Source of the DNA: an uncultured Odoribacter sp.
Lineage (GTDB): Bacteria; Bacteroidota; Bacteroidia; Bacteroidales; Marinifilaceae
Length of the DNA: 64,000 bases
Assembly (NCBI GenBank): GCA_910578105.1
Contig: CAJTPD010000004.1
Location: 82,933 to 146,932 of the forward strand
Direction: 5' to 3'
The translations under genes were made by a program, and so were the position numbers. A model generated the notes under the pieces. The model saw nothing but the letters and a program-made list of their open reading frames with translations. It made no database searches and was not told the DNA's origin. Shown here in pieces: positions 1 through 8,369 of this stretch. The stretch's first letter is position 1. Every line of letters begins with the position of its first letter.

Positions 1-71
1 ACTATAGGCACGGTTAATAATGTCAGTCCGTATAGAAATTCCGGATGCAAGAATTGTATTTGTAAAAGCAT
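1..71 (-). CDS. N-terminal fragment of a BatA-like double-transmembrane protein (cut by window edge)
   Basis: An ATG on the minus strand at 71 opens a frame that runs without a stop to the window edge. The 23 visible residues include the stretch FLHPEFLYGLTLLTVPI. This pattern (Phe-Leu-x-Pro, then a hydrophobic segment ending in Pro-Ile) is typical of the N-terminal double-transmembrane domain of Bacteroidetes aerotolerance (BatA-type) proteins. The gene is divergent from parA. An alternative ATG at 96 opens another frame that does not show this pattern. Only the start is seen, so the family call is tentative. Confidence 0.5.
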   Translation of the reverse strand, partial: MLLQIQFLHPEFLYGLTLLTVPI

Positions 72-156
72 AATAAACGGGTGTTTTTGAACGCATAAAA
101 GTAATTGAAACAATTGAAAACGAAAAACAGAATGTCAAAATTGTTGAATTGTACCG

Positions 157-164
157 TAAGTTTG
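157..164 (+). promoter_or_regulatory. Candidate -7 box of the parA promoter
   Basis: TAAGTTTG matches the Bacteroidetes -7 consensus TAnnTTTG. No clean TTTG lies 19-21 bp upstream, so only half of the promoter is supported. It would give a parA leader of roughly 130 nt. The stretch 72-300 shows no convincing gene. Confidence 0.35.
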
Positions 165-300
165 CAAATTATTGATTTCCAGTTTAGGAGTTCCAATTGT
201 TAATAAAAAAGCTGTTTTTGTTATTAAAAAGGTTTGTAAAAATCGGCCAGATAATTTTTTTAGTTGTATTTTTACGACAAATATCATAAAATGGGAATTT

Positions 301-1071
301 ATGTCTAAAATCATTGCTATTGCTAATCAAAAAGGTGGTGTAGGAAAAACGACAACTTCAGTGAATCTGGCAGCCAGTCTGGCTGTTTTGGAACAGAAAA
401 TATTATTGGTAGATGCTGATCCTCAGGGGAATGCTTCATCCGGTTTAGGGTTTGATGTACAAAAACTGGGGGATTCTACTATTTATGAGTGTTTGGTGAA
501 TGGTTTGGAGGCCGAAAAGGCTACTCTGACGACTGAAATAGACCGTTTGTTTTTGTTGCCTTCCAATATTAATCTTGTGGGTGCGGAAGTAGATATGATG
601 AATTTGCCGGAACGGGAGAAAATCCTGAAAAAAGTCTTGGAAGGGGTAAGGGACAAATACGATTACATTTTGATTGACTGTTCGCCTTCTTTGGGATTGA
701 TAACCGTGAATTCGCTGACTGCTGCTGATTCGGTCATTATTCCGGTGCAATGTGAATATTTTGCTTTGGAAGGTTTAGGAAAGTTGCTGAGTACTATAAA
801 ATTGATACAGAAACGTTTGAATACGGAGCTGGAGATAGAAGGCTTCGTGCTGACCATGTATGATGCGCGTCTGAGGTTATCCAATCAGGTAGTGGAAGAG
901 GTTAAAAAGAATTTTCAGGATATGGTATTTCAAACCTTGATTAACCGGAATACGAAACTGGCTGAGGCTCCCGGATTCGGTCAGCCTGCTATTTTGTATG
1001 ATGCCAGTAGCAGGGGTTCTGAAGATTATATGTTATTGGCGCAGGAATTGATAAACAGAAATCAGGAATAA
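301..1071 (+). CDS. parA: Chromosome-partitioning ATPase ParA/Soj
   Basis: 256-residue Walker-type ATPase that works with ParB and parS to segregate the chromosome origin. The deviant Walker A motif KGGVGKTT lies near residue 11, and the Walker B-like segment ILIDCSPSLG and the switch region follow in the usual order. I start it at ATG 301 (MSKIIAIANQKGG). The frame stays open upstream to a TTG at 172, but those extra 43 residues do not resemble ParA. Length and order agree with chromosomal ParA proteins. parB follows 25 nt downstream, so the two are probably cotranscribed. Confidence 0.96.
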   Translation: MSKIIAIANQKGGVGKTTTSVNLAASLAVLEQKILLVDADPQGNASSGLGFDVQKLGDSTIYECLVNGLEAEKATLTTEIDRLFLLPSNINLVGAEVDMMNLPEREKILKKVLEGVRDKYDYILIDCSPSLGLITVNSLTAADSVIIPVQCEYFALEGLGKLLSTIKLIQKRLNTELEIEGFVLTMYDARLRLSNQVVEEVKKNFQDMVFQTLINRNTKLAEAPGFGQPAILYDASSRGSEDYMLLAQELINRNQE

Positions 1072-1096
1072 AAAATTACGCTTTTAGTTTTAATTT

Positions 1097-2002
1097 ATGG
1101 CAAAAAAGAATGTTTTAGGACGGGGATTAGGAGCCCTTATAGCTGATGCGGCTGATGAACCGTTAACGCGGGAAGTGGTTGTATCGGCTATGCAGGAGTT
1201 GAATTTGGCAGATATACGTCCGAATCCTTTTCAGCCGCGAACGGAATTTGATGAAGAGGCGTTGAATGAGTTGGCTGCTTCAATTCAATCGATAGGTATC
1301 GTACAACCTATTACGGTCCGTGCCGTGGAGGACGGGAAATATGAGATTGTTGCCGGAGAGCGTCGTTTCCGGGCTTCCCAAATAGCCGGCCGGACTACGA
1401 TTCCGGCCTATATCCGCAAGACGGAGGATGAAAATTTGCTGGAACTGGCTCTGATAGAGAATATACAACGTGAGGACCTGAATGCGATAGAGGTGGCTAT
1501 CAGCTACCAGCGGTTGATTGATGAATGTAACCTGACGCAGGATGGACTGAGTGAACGGGTGGGTAAAAAGCGGGCTACAATAACGAATTATTTGAGGTTA
1601 TTGAAGTTGCCGGCCCAGATACAGTTTGCGGTCCGTGACAGAAAGATTTCAATGGGACATGCCCGTGCTATTCTCGGTGTAGAAGATCCTGATACACAGT
1701 TGATGATTTTTGAACAAATCCTGAGGTATGATTTTTCTGTCCGTAAGGTGGAAGAGATTGTCCGGGAGCTTTCCAGTCCGAGACCGGAAGAGCCTGAAAT
1801 GCCGGAGGAGCCTGTTCAGGAGAAAAAGCGGTCTGTCAATGAAATCGGGGATTATATTGAGTTGCAAAAACATTTGTCACGCCGTTTTAATACGAAAGTG
1901 GAATTGAAACGGAATGAAAACGGGAGAGGAAAAATTGTTATAGGATTCAAATCGGATGCTGAGCTGGAAAAGATTATTGAGTTGCTGGATAGAATAGAAT
2001 GA
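1097..2002 (+). CDS. parB: Chromosome-partitioning protein ParB/Spo0J
   Basis: 301-residue DNA-binding CTPase that loads on parS sites. The N-terminal domain carries NPFQPR and the CTP-binding box GERRFRA (about residues 92-98). The motif ENIQREDLN follows, then a helix-turn-helix region around residues 140-185, and a C-terminal dimerisation region ending in FKSDAELEKIIELL. A Pro/Glu-rich linker lies near residues 230-245. The stop codon overlaps the start of the next gene by 4 nt, which indicates translational coupling. No parS palindrome was found nearby. Confidence 0.96.
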   Translation: MAKKNVLGRGLGALIADAADEPLTREVVVSAMQELNLADIRPNPFQPRTEFDEEALNELAASIQSIGIVQPITVRAVEDGKYEIVAGERRFRASQIAGRTTIPAYIRKTEDENLLELALIENIQREDLNAIEVAISYQRLIDECNLTQDGLSERVGKKRATITNYLRLLKLPAQIQFAVRDRKISMGHARAILGVEDPDTQLMIFEQILRYDFSVRKVEEIVRELSSPRPEEPEMPEEPVQEKKRSVNEIGDYIELQKHLSRRFNTKVELKRNENGRGKIVIGFKSDAELEKIIELLDRIE

Positions 2003-2670
2003 GAAAGATTGTCATATTAATTTCGACATTATTGTTTTGTATCAGCAGTCAGATTAGCGGCTCTCCCCGGGATACGGTGATTTTTCAGACTGGGAGTGAT
2101 ACGCTGAGAGCGATAGAACAGTTCGTAAAGAAGCCTCATTCTCCCCATAAAGCAACCGTTATGGCTATGGTGCTTCCGGGTTCCGGTCAGGTATATAACG
2201 GGCAGTGGTGGAAAGTACCTATATTGTATGGTGGAATTGCAGCGGATATTTATGGGATTACCTGGAATCAGAAACATTTCAAACAGTATCGTGAAGCGTA
2301 TGTGGAATGGGTACGTTACATCAATGCTCTGGCAGAAAATCCCGATACTCCTTATCCTGAAAATCCGGCCTGGGATAAGATACCCAAGAGTTTTGACGTA
2401 AAAACCGATCCTTATTTCCAACAGGATGCCGGCCGGAACTGGTTTAAGAATACGCTGAACAACCGGAAAAATAATTTTAAACGGAACCGGGATTTATGTT
2501 ATATTATTATGGCTGCCATTTATGCCGTGAATATCATAGATGCAACGGTATATGCCCATTTTTATGATTTTGAAATTGACGAGGACCTGAGTTTTCGTAT
2601 ACAGCCCACTTCTTCTTATTCACCTTTATGTGGCGGAACGGTGGGGCTGACTTTAACTTTCAATTTTTAG
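1999..2670 (+). CDS. DUF5683 family membrane-associated protein
   Basis: 223 residues with an N-terminal signal sequence (MRKIVILISTLLFCISSQ, cleavage near residue 21). The body contains PGSGQVYNGQWWKVPILYGG, a hydrophobic hairpin typical of DUF5683 proteins, which in Bacteroidetes commonly sit just after parB. A second hydrophobic segment lies at about 165-185, and the end looks like a beta-strand. The function is unknown. Its 4-nt overlap with parB and the transglycosylase directly downstream suggest a single operon linking partitioning and envelope genes. Confidence 0.8.
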   Translation: MRKIVILISTLLFCISSQISGSPRDTVIFQTGSDTLRAIEQFVKKPHSPHKATVMAMVLPGSGQVYNGQWWKVPILYGGIAADIYGITWNQKHFKQYREAYVEWVRYINALAENPDTPYPENPAWDKIPKSFDVKTDPYFQQDAGRNWFKNTLNNRKNNFKRNRDLCYIIMAAIYAVNIIDATVYAHFYDFEIDEDLSFRIQPTSSYSPLCGGTVGLTLTFNF

Positions 2671-2685
2671 TGAGAAATAACCATG

Positions 2686-2692
2686 AAGGAGG
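2686..2692 (+). promoter_or_regulatory. Shine-Dalgarno-like AAGGAGG that fixes the transglycosylase start
   Basis: AAGGAGG ends 8 nt before ATG 2701. An in-frame ATG at 2683 overlaps this motif and would put five extra residues in front of the signal peptide. The spacing therefore favours 2701. Strong Shine-Dalgarno motifs are uncommon in Bacteroidetes. Confidence 0.6.
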
Positions 2693-2700
2693 TAAATGGA

Positions 2701-4269
2701 ATGATGCGTTTTTTTATATTGCTCTTTTGGGGGCTGTGGTGTGGTAAAGGATGGGGAATGAATGTGATTTCAGGTGATGCATTGACGGAAGCGGATACGG
2801 TGGAAGTTTCACAGGTATTGAGAGATTCTGTTCCGCAGTCGTTTCTGGATAAGCTGAATTATTATTATAATACCTGGTATCTGAGTAAGCAGGATAGTGT
2901 CGGTTATGTCGATTCTGTCTATATTGCCGAAAACTCGAAGAATATACCGGTTTGCAGTGATTCGTTGTATTTGTTGCGCCTGGATTCGATGCAGTCGGCT
3001 ATACCGTTTTCTTTCAATGATATTGTACGTAATTATATTGAATTGTATACGGTGAAAAGGCGGTTTCAGGTGGCCAATATGCTGGGTGTCGCAAAATATT
3101 ATTTTCCCATATTTGAGGAGGCTTTGGATGCTGAATGTATGCCATTGGAGCTGCGGTGTCTGCCTGTCATTGAAAGTGCTTTGAATCCCAGGGCCTTGTC
3201 TCCGGTCGGAGCTTGCGGTTTATGGCAGTTCATGTATTCCACCGGGAAGATGTATAAGTTGGAAATTAATTCGTTTGTGGATGAACGCAGGGACCCTTAT
3301 CTGGCAACTAAGGCTGCTGTCAGATATTTGAACGATTTGTATTCGATTTATGAGGATTGGATTTTGGTAATTGCTGCTTATAATTGCGGACCCGGTAATG
3401 TGAATAAGGCTATACGCCGTTCGGGAGGAAAGAAAAATTACTGGGATATTTATTACTATTTGCCCAGGGAGACACGTGGATATGTCCCTGCTTTTATTGC
3501 AGCAAATTATGTGTTTCGTTATCACAAAGAGCATGGTATTTTCCCTATAGAGCCTACTTTACCGGCGATGTGTGACAGTATTATGGTGGAGGATGCTTTG
3601 CATTTTGAGCAGATAGCGGCTAAACTGGATTTGTCGGTAGAACAGTTGAGGGATTTGAATCCGCAGTATCGTGCTGATGTTATTCCTGCCGGTTTTGGGA
3701 AGTGTTATGCTTTGCGGATGCCTTATAATCATGTCCATGATTTTATTGACTGGCAGGATTCTATTTTTGCCTGTAACCGTTCGAAGTATTTTAACGATAA
3801 TGACCGGACTGCCGACCCGGCAAGCCGGATAAAAGTACATGCACATGGTTTGGGGGCCGACGGGCGTGTCCGTTTGGTGTATACGGTAAAATCCGGTGAT
3901 GTACCGGGAGCCATTGCCATGAAATTTAACGTGAGGCTGGCCGATTTGAAATATTGGAATAATCTGAATAAGAGACTGACCATTCGTCCGGGACAAAAAT
4001 TGGTGGTTTATGTTCCTGAAAAGAAAGCCGCCCAATATAAAAGCAAGGCTGCTTTTGCCGGAAAAGTGAATAATACGGTGAGAGCTCCGAAGGTTGAGAC
4101 CATTGACGGGGAATTTGTACTTTATACGGTGAAAAAGGGGGAGAATCTTTGGACGATAGCCAAGAAATATCCCGGAATCTCTAACCGCGACATTATGAAA
4201 TGGAACGGGCTGACGGATAGTGATGTCAGGGGAATAAAGCCCGGGCAGAAGCTGAAGATAAAGATTTAG
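2701..4269 (+). CDS. mltD: Membrane-bound lytic murein transglycosylase D-like, with two LysM domains
   Basis: 522-residue secreted enzyme that cleaves the glycan chain of peptidoglycan, forming 1,6-anhydro-muramyl ends. A signal peptide starts MMRFFILLFWGLWCGKG. The SLT domain lies at about residues 140-290: the catalytic Glu is in VIESALNP, followed by GACGLWQFM and AAYNCGPGNVNKA. Two LysM peptidoglycan-binding repeats follow, at about residues 395-440 (YTVKSGDVPGAIA) and 470-520 (YTVKKGENLWTIAKKY). An MltD-like enzyme after parAB-DUF5683 is a common Bacteroidetes arrangement. A terminator follows at once. Confidence 0.93.
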   Translation: MMRFFILLFWGLWCGKGWGMNVISGDALTEADTVEVSQVLRDSVPQSFLDKLNYYYNTWYLSKQDSVGYVDSVYIAENSKNIPVCSDSLYLLRLDSMQSAIPFSFNDIVRNYIELYTVKRRFQVANMLGVAKYYFPIFEEALDAECMPLELRCLPVIESALNPRALSPVGACGLWQFMYSTGKMYKLEINSFVDERRDPYLATKAAVRYLNDLYSIYEDWILVIAAYNCGPGNVNKAIRRSGGKKNYWDIYYYLPRETRGYVPAFIAANYVFRYHKEHGIFPIEPTLPAMCDSIMVEDALHFEQIAAKLDLSVEQLRDLNPQYRADVIPAGFGKCYALRMPYNHVHDFIDWQDSIFACNRSKYFNDNDRTADPASRIKVHAHGLGADGRVRLVYTVKSGDVPGAIAMKFNVRLADLKYWNNLNKRLTIRPGQKLVVYVPEKKAAQYKSKAAFAGKVNNTVRAPKVETIDGEFVLYTVKKGENLWTIAKKYPGISNRDIMKWNGLTDSDVRGIKPGQKLKIKI

Positions 4270-4272
4270 AGC

Positions 4273-4298
4273 CTGTCCAAAATGAATTTTTTGGACAG
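4273..4298. terminator. Bidirectional terminator between the transglycosylase gene and dgt
   Basis: A 10-bp perfect stem, CTGTCCAAAA (4273-4282) with TTTTGGACAG (4289-4298), and a 6-nt loop. The A and T runs flank the loop, so it could act in both directions. It lies in the 46-nt gap between two convergent genes. Confidence 0.7.
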
Positions 4299-4315
4299 AT
4301 GGGTGTATTTTGCTG

Positions 4316-5671
4316 TTATTTGATTTCGGGAAGGTCTATTCCTTTGATTTTGCGGTATAGGTTCAGTGCATAGGAATCGGTCATGCCCGAAACGTAATCG
4401 ACAACAGTCTGAATTTTGGTGTACATGGAATCTTCTTTGCTCACTTTGTATTGTTCGGGCATGATGGAAAGAATATTCCGCGCATAGTATGTTTCGGGCT
4501 TTAATACGGCGTCCGTATATTCTTTCAGGATAGTACCGAGGATTTTGAAACCGGCGATCTGGATTTGAGTTACCATATTGGTGTGATAAATCCGTCCATA
4601 AGCTAGGTTGGTACAATTTTCATATGCACTTTGGTTGGTGCCGCTTAGCTGTTTAATCAGGGTACTGTTGAATTCTCCCGCCATGATTGCTTCATAATTC
4701 CGGCAGAATACGTCGGAACAAGCGTTAATCAATTTATTGATGATACCGGCGCGCAGAAAAGCGATACGTTCGTTTTTATCAGAGACAATCTTAAAGGTTC
4801 GGGCAATAATTTTCAGGTCCTCTTTATCTTCGTTTTTGTCGTAGAAGCTTTCCAGTATGTTTACAGTTTCGTCGTAAGAGAGGATACGCAACTTGTGCGA
4901 GTCTTCAATGTCCATAATCTGGTAGCAGATGTCATCGGCAGCTTCTACCAGGTATACCAAAGGATGCCGGCTGTATTGCAAGGGATGTTCTCCGATTTTC
5001 GGGATGCCGAGTTCCTGAGCTACTTGTCGGAAAATTTCTTTTTCGCTCTGAAAGAAGCCGTATTTGAAACCTTTGGGGTTGGCTTTGGCGGATTCAAAAG
5101 GATATTTGACAATGGATGCAAGAGTGGTGTAAGTCATTGTATATCCTCCCGGTCGCCGGCCATTGAAACTGTGAGTGAGCAAGCGGAAAGTGTTGGCGTT
5201 GCCTTCAAAATGACTCAGGTCGTTCCATTCTTCGTCGGATAAGAGTTTTTTGAGGTAGTGTCCTTCCCCTTCGCTGAAAAAATAGGAAATAGCTTCTTCG
5301 CCTGAATGGCCGAAGGGAGGATTTCCCAGATCATGGGCAAGGCATCCGGTGCTGACAATGGTGCCTATTTCTTCCAGTAGTTCCGGGTTTTCGGTTTTGA
5401 TTTTTTGTTGTTTCAGGAATTGACTGATTTTGTTTCCTAATGAACGTCCGACGCTGGCAACTTCAAGACTGTGGGTTAGCCGGTTGTGTACAAATATGTT
5501 TCCGGGCAGAGGAAAAACCTGGGTTTTATTCTGTAAACGCCGGAATGGAGAGGAGAAAATCAAACGGTCGTAGTCCCGTTGAAATTGCGAACGATCGTGT
5601 GAATGAAACAAAGAGGTGGTAGCTCCCGGATGATAACGATGTGCAGATAAAAGTTTATTCCAATCCATCAT
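4316..5671 (-). CDS. dgt: Deoxyguanosine triphosphate triphosphohydrolase-like protein
   Basis: About 451 residues; HD-domain enzyme that removes triphosphate from dGTP or related dNTPs. Metal-binding His and Asp residues are visible in HNRLTHSLEV (about 65-74) and CLAHDLGNPPFGHSGEE. Further family signatures are YDRLIFSSPFRRLQNKTQV near the N-terminus and VEAADDICYQIMDIEDSHK. The frame stays open further upstream, but a good promoter at 5692-5722 lies inside that extension, so the start is at 5671 or the adjacent ATG at 5668. The gene converges on the transglycosylase gene. Confidence 0.92.
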   Translation of the reverse strand: MMDWNKLLSAHRYHPGATTSLFHSHDRSQFQRDYDRLIFSSPFRRLQNKTQVFPLPGNIFVHNRLTHSLEVASVGRSLGNKISQFLKQQKIKTENPELLEEIGTIVSTGCLAHDLGNPPFGHSGEEAISYFFSEGEGHYLKKLLSDEEWNDLSHFEGNANTFRLLTHSFNGRRPGGYTMTYTTLASIVKYPFESAKANPKGFKYGFFQSEKEIFRQVAQELGIPKIGEHPLQYSRHPLVYLVEAADDICYQIMDIEDSHKLRILSYDETVNILESFYDKNEDKEDLKIIARTFKIVSDKNERIAFLRAGIINKLINACSDVFCRNYEAIMAGEFNSTLIKQLSGTNQSAYENCTNLAYGRIYHTNMVTQIQIAGFKILGTILKEYTDAVLKPETYYARNILSIMPEQYKVSKEDSMYTKIQTVVDYVSGMTDSYALNLYRKIKGIDLPEIK

Positions 5672-5691
5672 AACAATATTGTATTGATGGA

Positions 5692-5722
5692 CAAAAGTAC
5701 GATTAAAATGCCGAAAGTCAAA
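5692..5722 (-). promoter_or_regulatory. Promoter of dgt, full Bacteroidetes type
   Basis: On the minus strand, TTTG (5722-5719) and TACTTTTG (5699-5692) are separated by exactly 19 bp, which matches the TTTG-N19-21-TAnnTTTG consensus. The predicted RNA would start about 15 nt before the dgt ATG. Confidence 0.75.
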
Positions 5723-5741
5723 GTGCCGGAAAGAAAAGAGG

Positions 5742-5762
5742 CAAAAGTAAACTTTTGCCGGA
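5742..5762. repeat. 21-bp element, first copy (second at 45794-45814)
   Basis: The element reads CAAAAGTAAACTTTTGCCGG plus A and matches the copy at 45794 at 20 of 21 positions. It includes a TACTTTTG -7-like box on the minus strand and, at this site, an imperfect palindrome (GGCAAAAGT-AA-ACTTTTGCC, 5740-5759). It lies upstream of dgt. Confidence 0.5.
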
Positions 5763-5771
5763 TGAATATTT

Positions 5772-5818
5772 TCCGGACCTGATGAGAAGTCTTGCAAACT
5801 TCTCCTATCAGGCCCGGA
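5772..5818 (-). terminator. Terminator-like hairpin after the CoA-transferase gene
   Basis: A long stem-loop: TCCGG/CCGGA, CCTGAT/ATCAGG and GAGAAGT/ACTTCTC stack in order, with a 1-nt mismatch and a 2-nt bulge and a 7-nt loop at 5791-5797. It starts about 20 nt after the stop of the minus-strand CoA-transferase gene. The tail is only moderately T-rich. Confidence 0.65.
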
Positions 5819-5839
5819 GAGACTCTGACTTATTTCAGT

Positions 5840-7147
5840 TTATTTGGTTACGAAATGGAAATGGCTTCCGAATCGTTCGAAAGCTGCTTTGTCCAGTTCT
5901 TCCTGATGGTCGGGGTGGGCAATTGAGATTAATGCTTTGGCCCGGTCCTGCATGGTTTTTCCGTATAAATCCACAGCACCGAATTCAGTAACTACGTAAT
6001 GTACGTCAAAACGGGTGGTTACTACTCCGGCTCCGTTCATTAACATCGGGCAAATTTTACTCATTCCCTTGGCAGTTACCGACGGCATGGCAATGATGGG
6101 CTTTCCGCCTTCACTGGCAGCGGCTCCCCGGATGAAGTCCAACTGACCACCGCATCCGCTGTAAAATTTACAGCCTAAAGAATCGGCGTTTACCTGACCG
6201 GTAAGGTCGATGGAGAGGGCGGAATTGATTGCTGTCATTTTGGGTTGTTGGGCAATGAGGCACGGGTCGTTGGTATAACCAACATCCATCATGGCTACTG
6301 CAGGGTTGTCGTCAATGAAGTCATAAACTTCTTTGGAACCCATCAGGAAAGTAGAAACAATTTTACCTTTGTCGTGTTTTTTATTCAGGTTGTTGATGAC
6401 TCCTTTATAATACAAAGGCAGCACTCCGTCAGCAAACATTTCGGTGTGGATACCCAGATTTTTGTGATTCCCCAATTGCGAGAGTACGGCATTCGGAATG
6501 GCACCGATTCCCATTTGCAAACAAGCTCCGTCTTCAATTAGTGCAGCACAATTTTTACCGATTCTGATATCTTGTTCAGAGGGTTGAGCGGGTTTGGCTT
6601 CAATTAACGGCGTATTGTCTTCACAGAAGATGTCAATGTCCGATAATTTGATGATGGCATCACCGAAAGCGCGGGGTACGTTGGGGTTAATCACAGCAAT
6701 GACTGTCTTGGCGTGCTGGACGGCTGCCAGGGTTGCGTCTACGGAAGTACCCATGGAAACGTAACCGTGTTTGTCCGGAGGACATACTTGGATCATGGCT
6801 ACATCCACAGGGGTGATGCCCATACGGATTAATTTCTGGGTTTCACTTAAGTGTACCGGGATGTAGTCAGCCCAGCCTTCCTGGGTCGGTTTACGCACGT
6901 TATGTCCCACAAAAAAGGATTCCAGTTGGAATACACCTTCGAATTCCTGTTCCGCATAAGGGGCACTCCCTTCGGTGTGAAGGTGTTGTAATTTAATGTT
7001 TTTCAATTCGCCGGCACGTCCGCGTGCGCAGAGAGCCTGAATGAGTCCCTGCGGAGCACAGGCAACGCTGTGAAGGTGAATCCGATCACCCGATTTCACC
7101 ACTTTTACAGCTTCTTCAAATGATACTGTTTTTATTCCTTGATACAT
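5840..7147 (-). CDS. Acetyl-CoA hydrolase/transferase family protein, probably 4-hydroxybutyrate or butyryl-CoA:acetate CoA-transferase
   Basis: 435-residue cytoplasmic enzyme that moves CoA between acyl-CoA and a free acid through a glutamyl-CoA intermediate. The glycine-rich motif GIGAIPNAV (213-221) and the likely catalytic Glu236 in GIHTEMFADG match the family of clostridial 4-hydroxybutyrate CoA-transferase. The C-terminal half holds FYSGCGGQLDFIRGA and VVTEFGAVDLYGK. The exact acyl substrate cannot be read from sequence; succinyl-CoA:acetate transferase is another option. It stands alone, with a terminator-like hairpin downstream. Confidence 0.88.
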   Translation of the reverse strand: MYQGIKTVSFEEAVKVVKSGDRIHLHSVACAPQGLIQALCARGRAGELKNIKLQHLHTEGSAPYAEQEFEGVFQLESFFVGHNVRKPTQEGWADYIPVHLSETQKLIRMGITPVDVAMIQVCPPDKHGYVSMGTSVDATLAAVQHAKTVIAVINPNVPRAFGDAIIKLSDIDIFCEDNTPLIEAKPAQPSEQDIRIGKNCAALIEDGACLQMGIGAIPNAVLSQLGNHKNLGIHTEMFADGVLPLYYKGVINNLNKKHDKGKIVSTFLMGSKEVYDFIDDNPAVAMMDVGYTNDPCLIAQQPKMTAINSALSIDLTGQVNADSLGCKFYSGCGGQLDFIRGAAASEGGKPIIAMPSVTAKGMSKICPMLMNGAGVVTTRFDVHYVVTEFGAVDLYGKTMQDRAKALISIAHPDHQEELDKAAFERFGSHFHFVTK

Positions 7148-7268
7148 GATGTTATTATTTAGATTAAAATCTTTACCATACAGACCGTGCGAAGGTAACG
7201 AATAAAAGTAAAAAGTAAAAGGTCTTTGCGGGCGAAATTGCAGGATGTTTTTATTTTCAGGTTTCCGG

Positions 7269-7718
7269 TTATCGTTTCATAGCCCGGTCCATGTCTTTTT
7301 TTGCATCTTTCAGTTTTAAGGATTCTCTTTTATCGTATTCTTTTTTTCCTTTGGCGAGGGCGATGCGCATTTTGGCATAACCTTTTTCGTTGAGAAATAC
7401 TTTATAAGCTATAATGGTGAGTCCGGATTCTTTTACTTTTCGTTCCAGTTTTGCCAATTCTTTATGCGTCAGCAACAGTTTCCGCTCTCTTTTTTCTTCG
7501 TGGTTGTAATAAGTCCCGAGTTTGTATTCGGAGATATTCATTCCTTTTATCCACAATTCTCCCCGGTGGAAGTAGCAGTAAGAGTCTACCAGACTCGCTT
7601 TGCCTGCCCGTATGGATTTTATTTCCGTACCTGTTAATACAATTCCGGCTGTATATTCTTCCAGGAATTCGTAATCGAAAGAAGCACGTTTGTTACGGAT
7701 GTTTATTTCGTTTGACAT
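7269..7718 (-). CDS. smpB: SsrA-binding protein SmpB
   Basis: 149 residues, the normal length. SmpB binds tmRNA and brings it to stalled ribosomes for trans-translation. Family motifs are INIRNKRASFDYEFLEEYTAG at the start, GTEIKSIRAGKASLVDSYC, and the basic tail KKEYDKRESLKLKDAKKDMD, which forms a helix in the decoding centre. It starts 11 nt after the stop of the Yip1-like gene, so the two are probably cotranscribed. Confidence 0.97.
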   Translation of the reverse strand: MSNEINIRNKRASFDYEFLEEYTAGIVLTGTEIKSIRAGKASLVDSYCYFHRGELWIKGMNISEYKLGTYYNHEEKRERKLLLTHKELAKLERKVKESGLTIIAYKVFLNEKGYAKMRIALAKGKKEYDKRESLKLKDAKKDMDRAMKR

Positions 7719-7729
7719 AGAAGGTAAAA

Positions 7730-8305
7730 TTAGACATTAATCACAGAAATTCTGAATACAATCATTAAAATTTGAGTGATGATAACCGGAATGAATACGA
7801 TTGACAGAAAGGTTATAATGAGTATATTGGTTTTATGGTTTGCCTGCAGTTGCTGCAATTGTTCTGCTCCTGTATACAGGGTCCGCAGGAAAATAAGACT
7901 GAGTAAAGTAAATATCTGGCCGATGAAAATATTTTCCAACGCTCCGCCAATGCTGTGGAAGATAATGAAAATCGTGTAACTGTATATAGTCAGATTAAGC
8001 GCAGCATGGTCCGGATAATTTAGTTTATTGCAAAGGTATTCCCGGGTAATCAAATAGGTGAACCAGGCTCCGCTGGTGGCTGCTATGAAGTTGACGATTC
8101 CGAATCCTAAAGCTTGTAAAGGGGTGTAATAAATCAGCCGGAGCAGAAATACGAAAACTGACAGAACAATCGCAATGGGAAACAAGTAACTGCGAAAAGT
8201 ATTTCTGACTGTAGAATTTTCTTTCAGTACTTCTGGCCATGTGACGGCTGGTTGTGTAAGCATTTGCCGTGTCCGGATATATATGTGTTTGTAATCTGTT
8301 TTCAT
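7730..8305 (-). CDS. Yip1-family integral membrane protein
   Basis: 191 residues with about five hydrophobic segments (starting near residues 40, 70, 105, 130 and 160) and the N-terminal pattern RTRQMLTQPAVTWPEVLKE, usual for bacterial Yip1-domain proteins. No catalytic motif is visible and the function is unknown. A -7-type box lies only 8 nt upstream of the ATG, so the transcript would have a very short leader. smpB follows in the same direction. Confidence 0.75.
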   Translation of the reverse strand: MKTDYKHIYIRTRQMLTQPAVTWPEVLKENSTVRNTFRSYLFPIAIVLSVFVFLLRLIYYTPLQALGFGIVNFIAATSGAWFTYLITREYLCNKLNYPDHAALNLTIYSYTIFIIFHSIGGALENIFIGQIFTLLSLIFLRTLYTGAEQLQQLQANHKTNILIITFLSIVFIPVIITQILMIVFRISVINV

Positions 8306-8312
8306 CGGAATA

Positions 8313-8320
8313 CAAAATTA
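8313..8320 (-). promoter_or_regulatory. Candidate -7 box for the Yip1-like gene and smpB
   Basis: CAAAATTA on the plus strand reads TAATTTTG on the minus strand, a full TAnnTTTG match, 8 nt upstream of the ATG at 8305. No clear -33 box is seen. If used, the mRNA would be nearly leaderless. Confidence 0.35.
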
Positions 8321-8369
8321 TTGTTTTTTTTCTGATTCGGATAGTTAACCGATAATTTTCTGAACTGGT

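Noticed and set aside
172..300. Upstream extension of parA from a TTG at 172
   Set aside because: The 43 extra residues do not resemble ParA; MSKIIAIANQKGG at 301 is the normal start.
1..4300. Search for parS palindromes (TGTTTCACGTGAAACA type) near parAB
   Set aside because: No sequence close to the consensus was found near parAB. TGTTTCAC-like stretches near 46068 and 47888 are not palindromic.
7190..7197. CGAAGGTA (TACCTTCG on the minus strand) as a -7 box for the CoA-transferase gene
   Set aside because: One mismatch in the conserved TTTG and no -33 partner.
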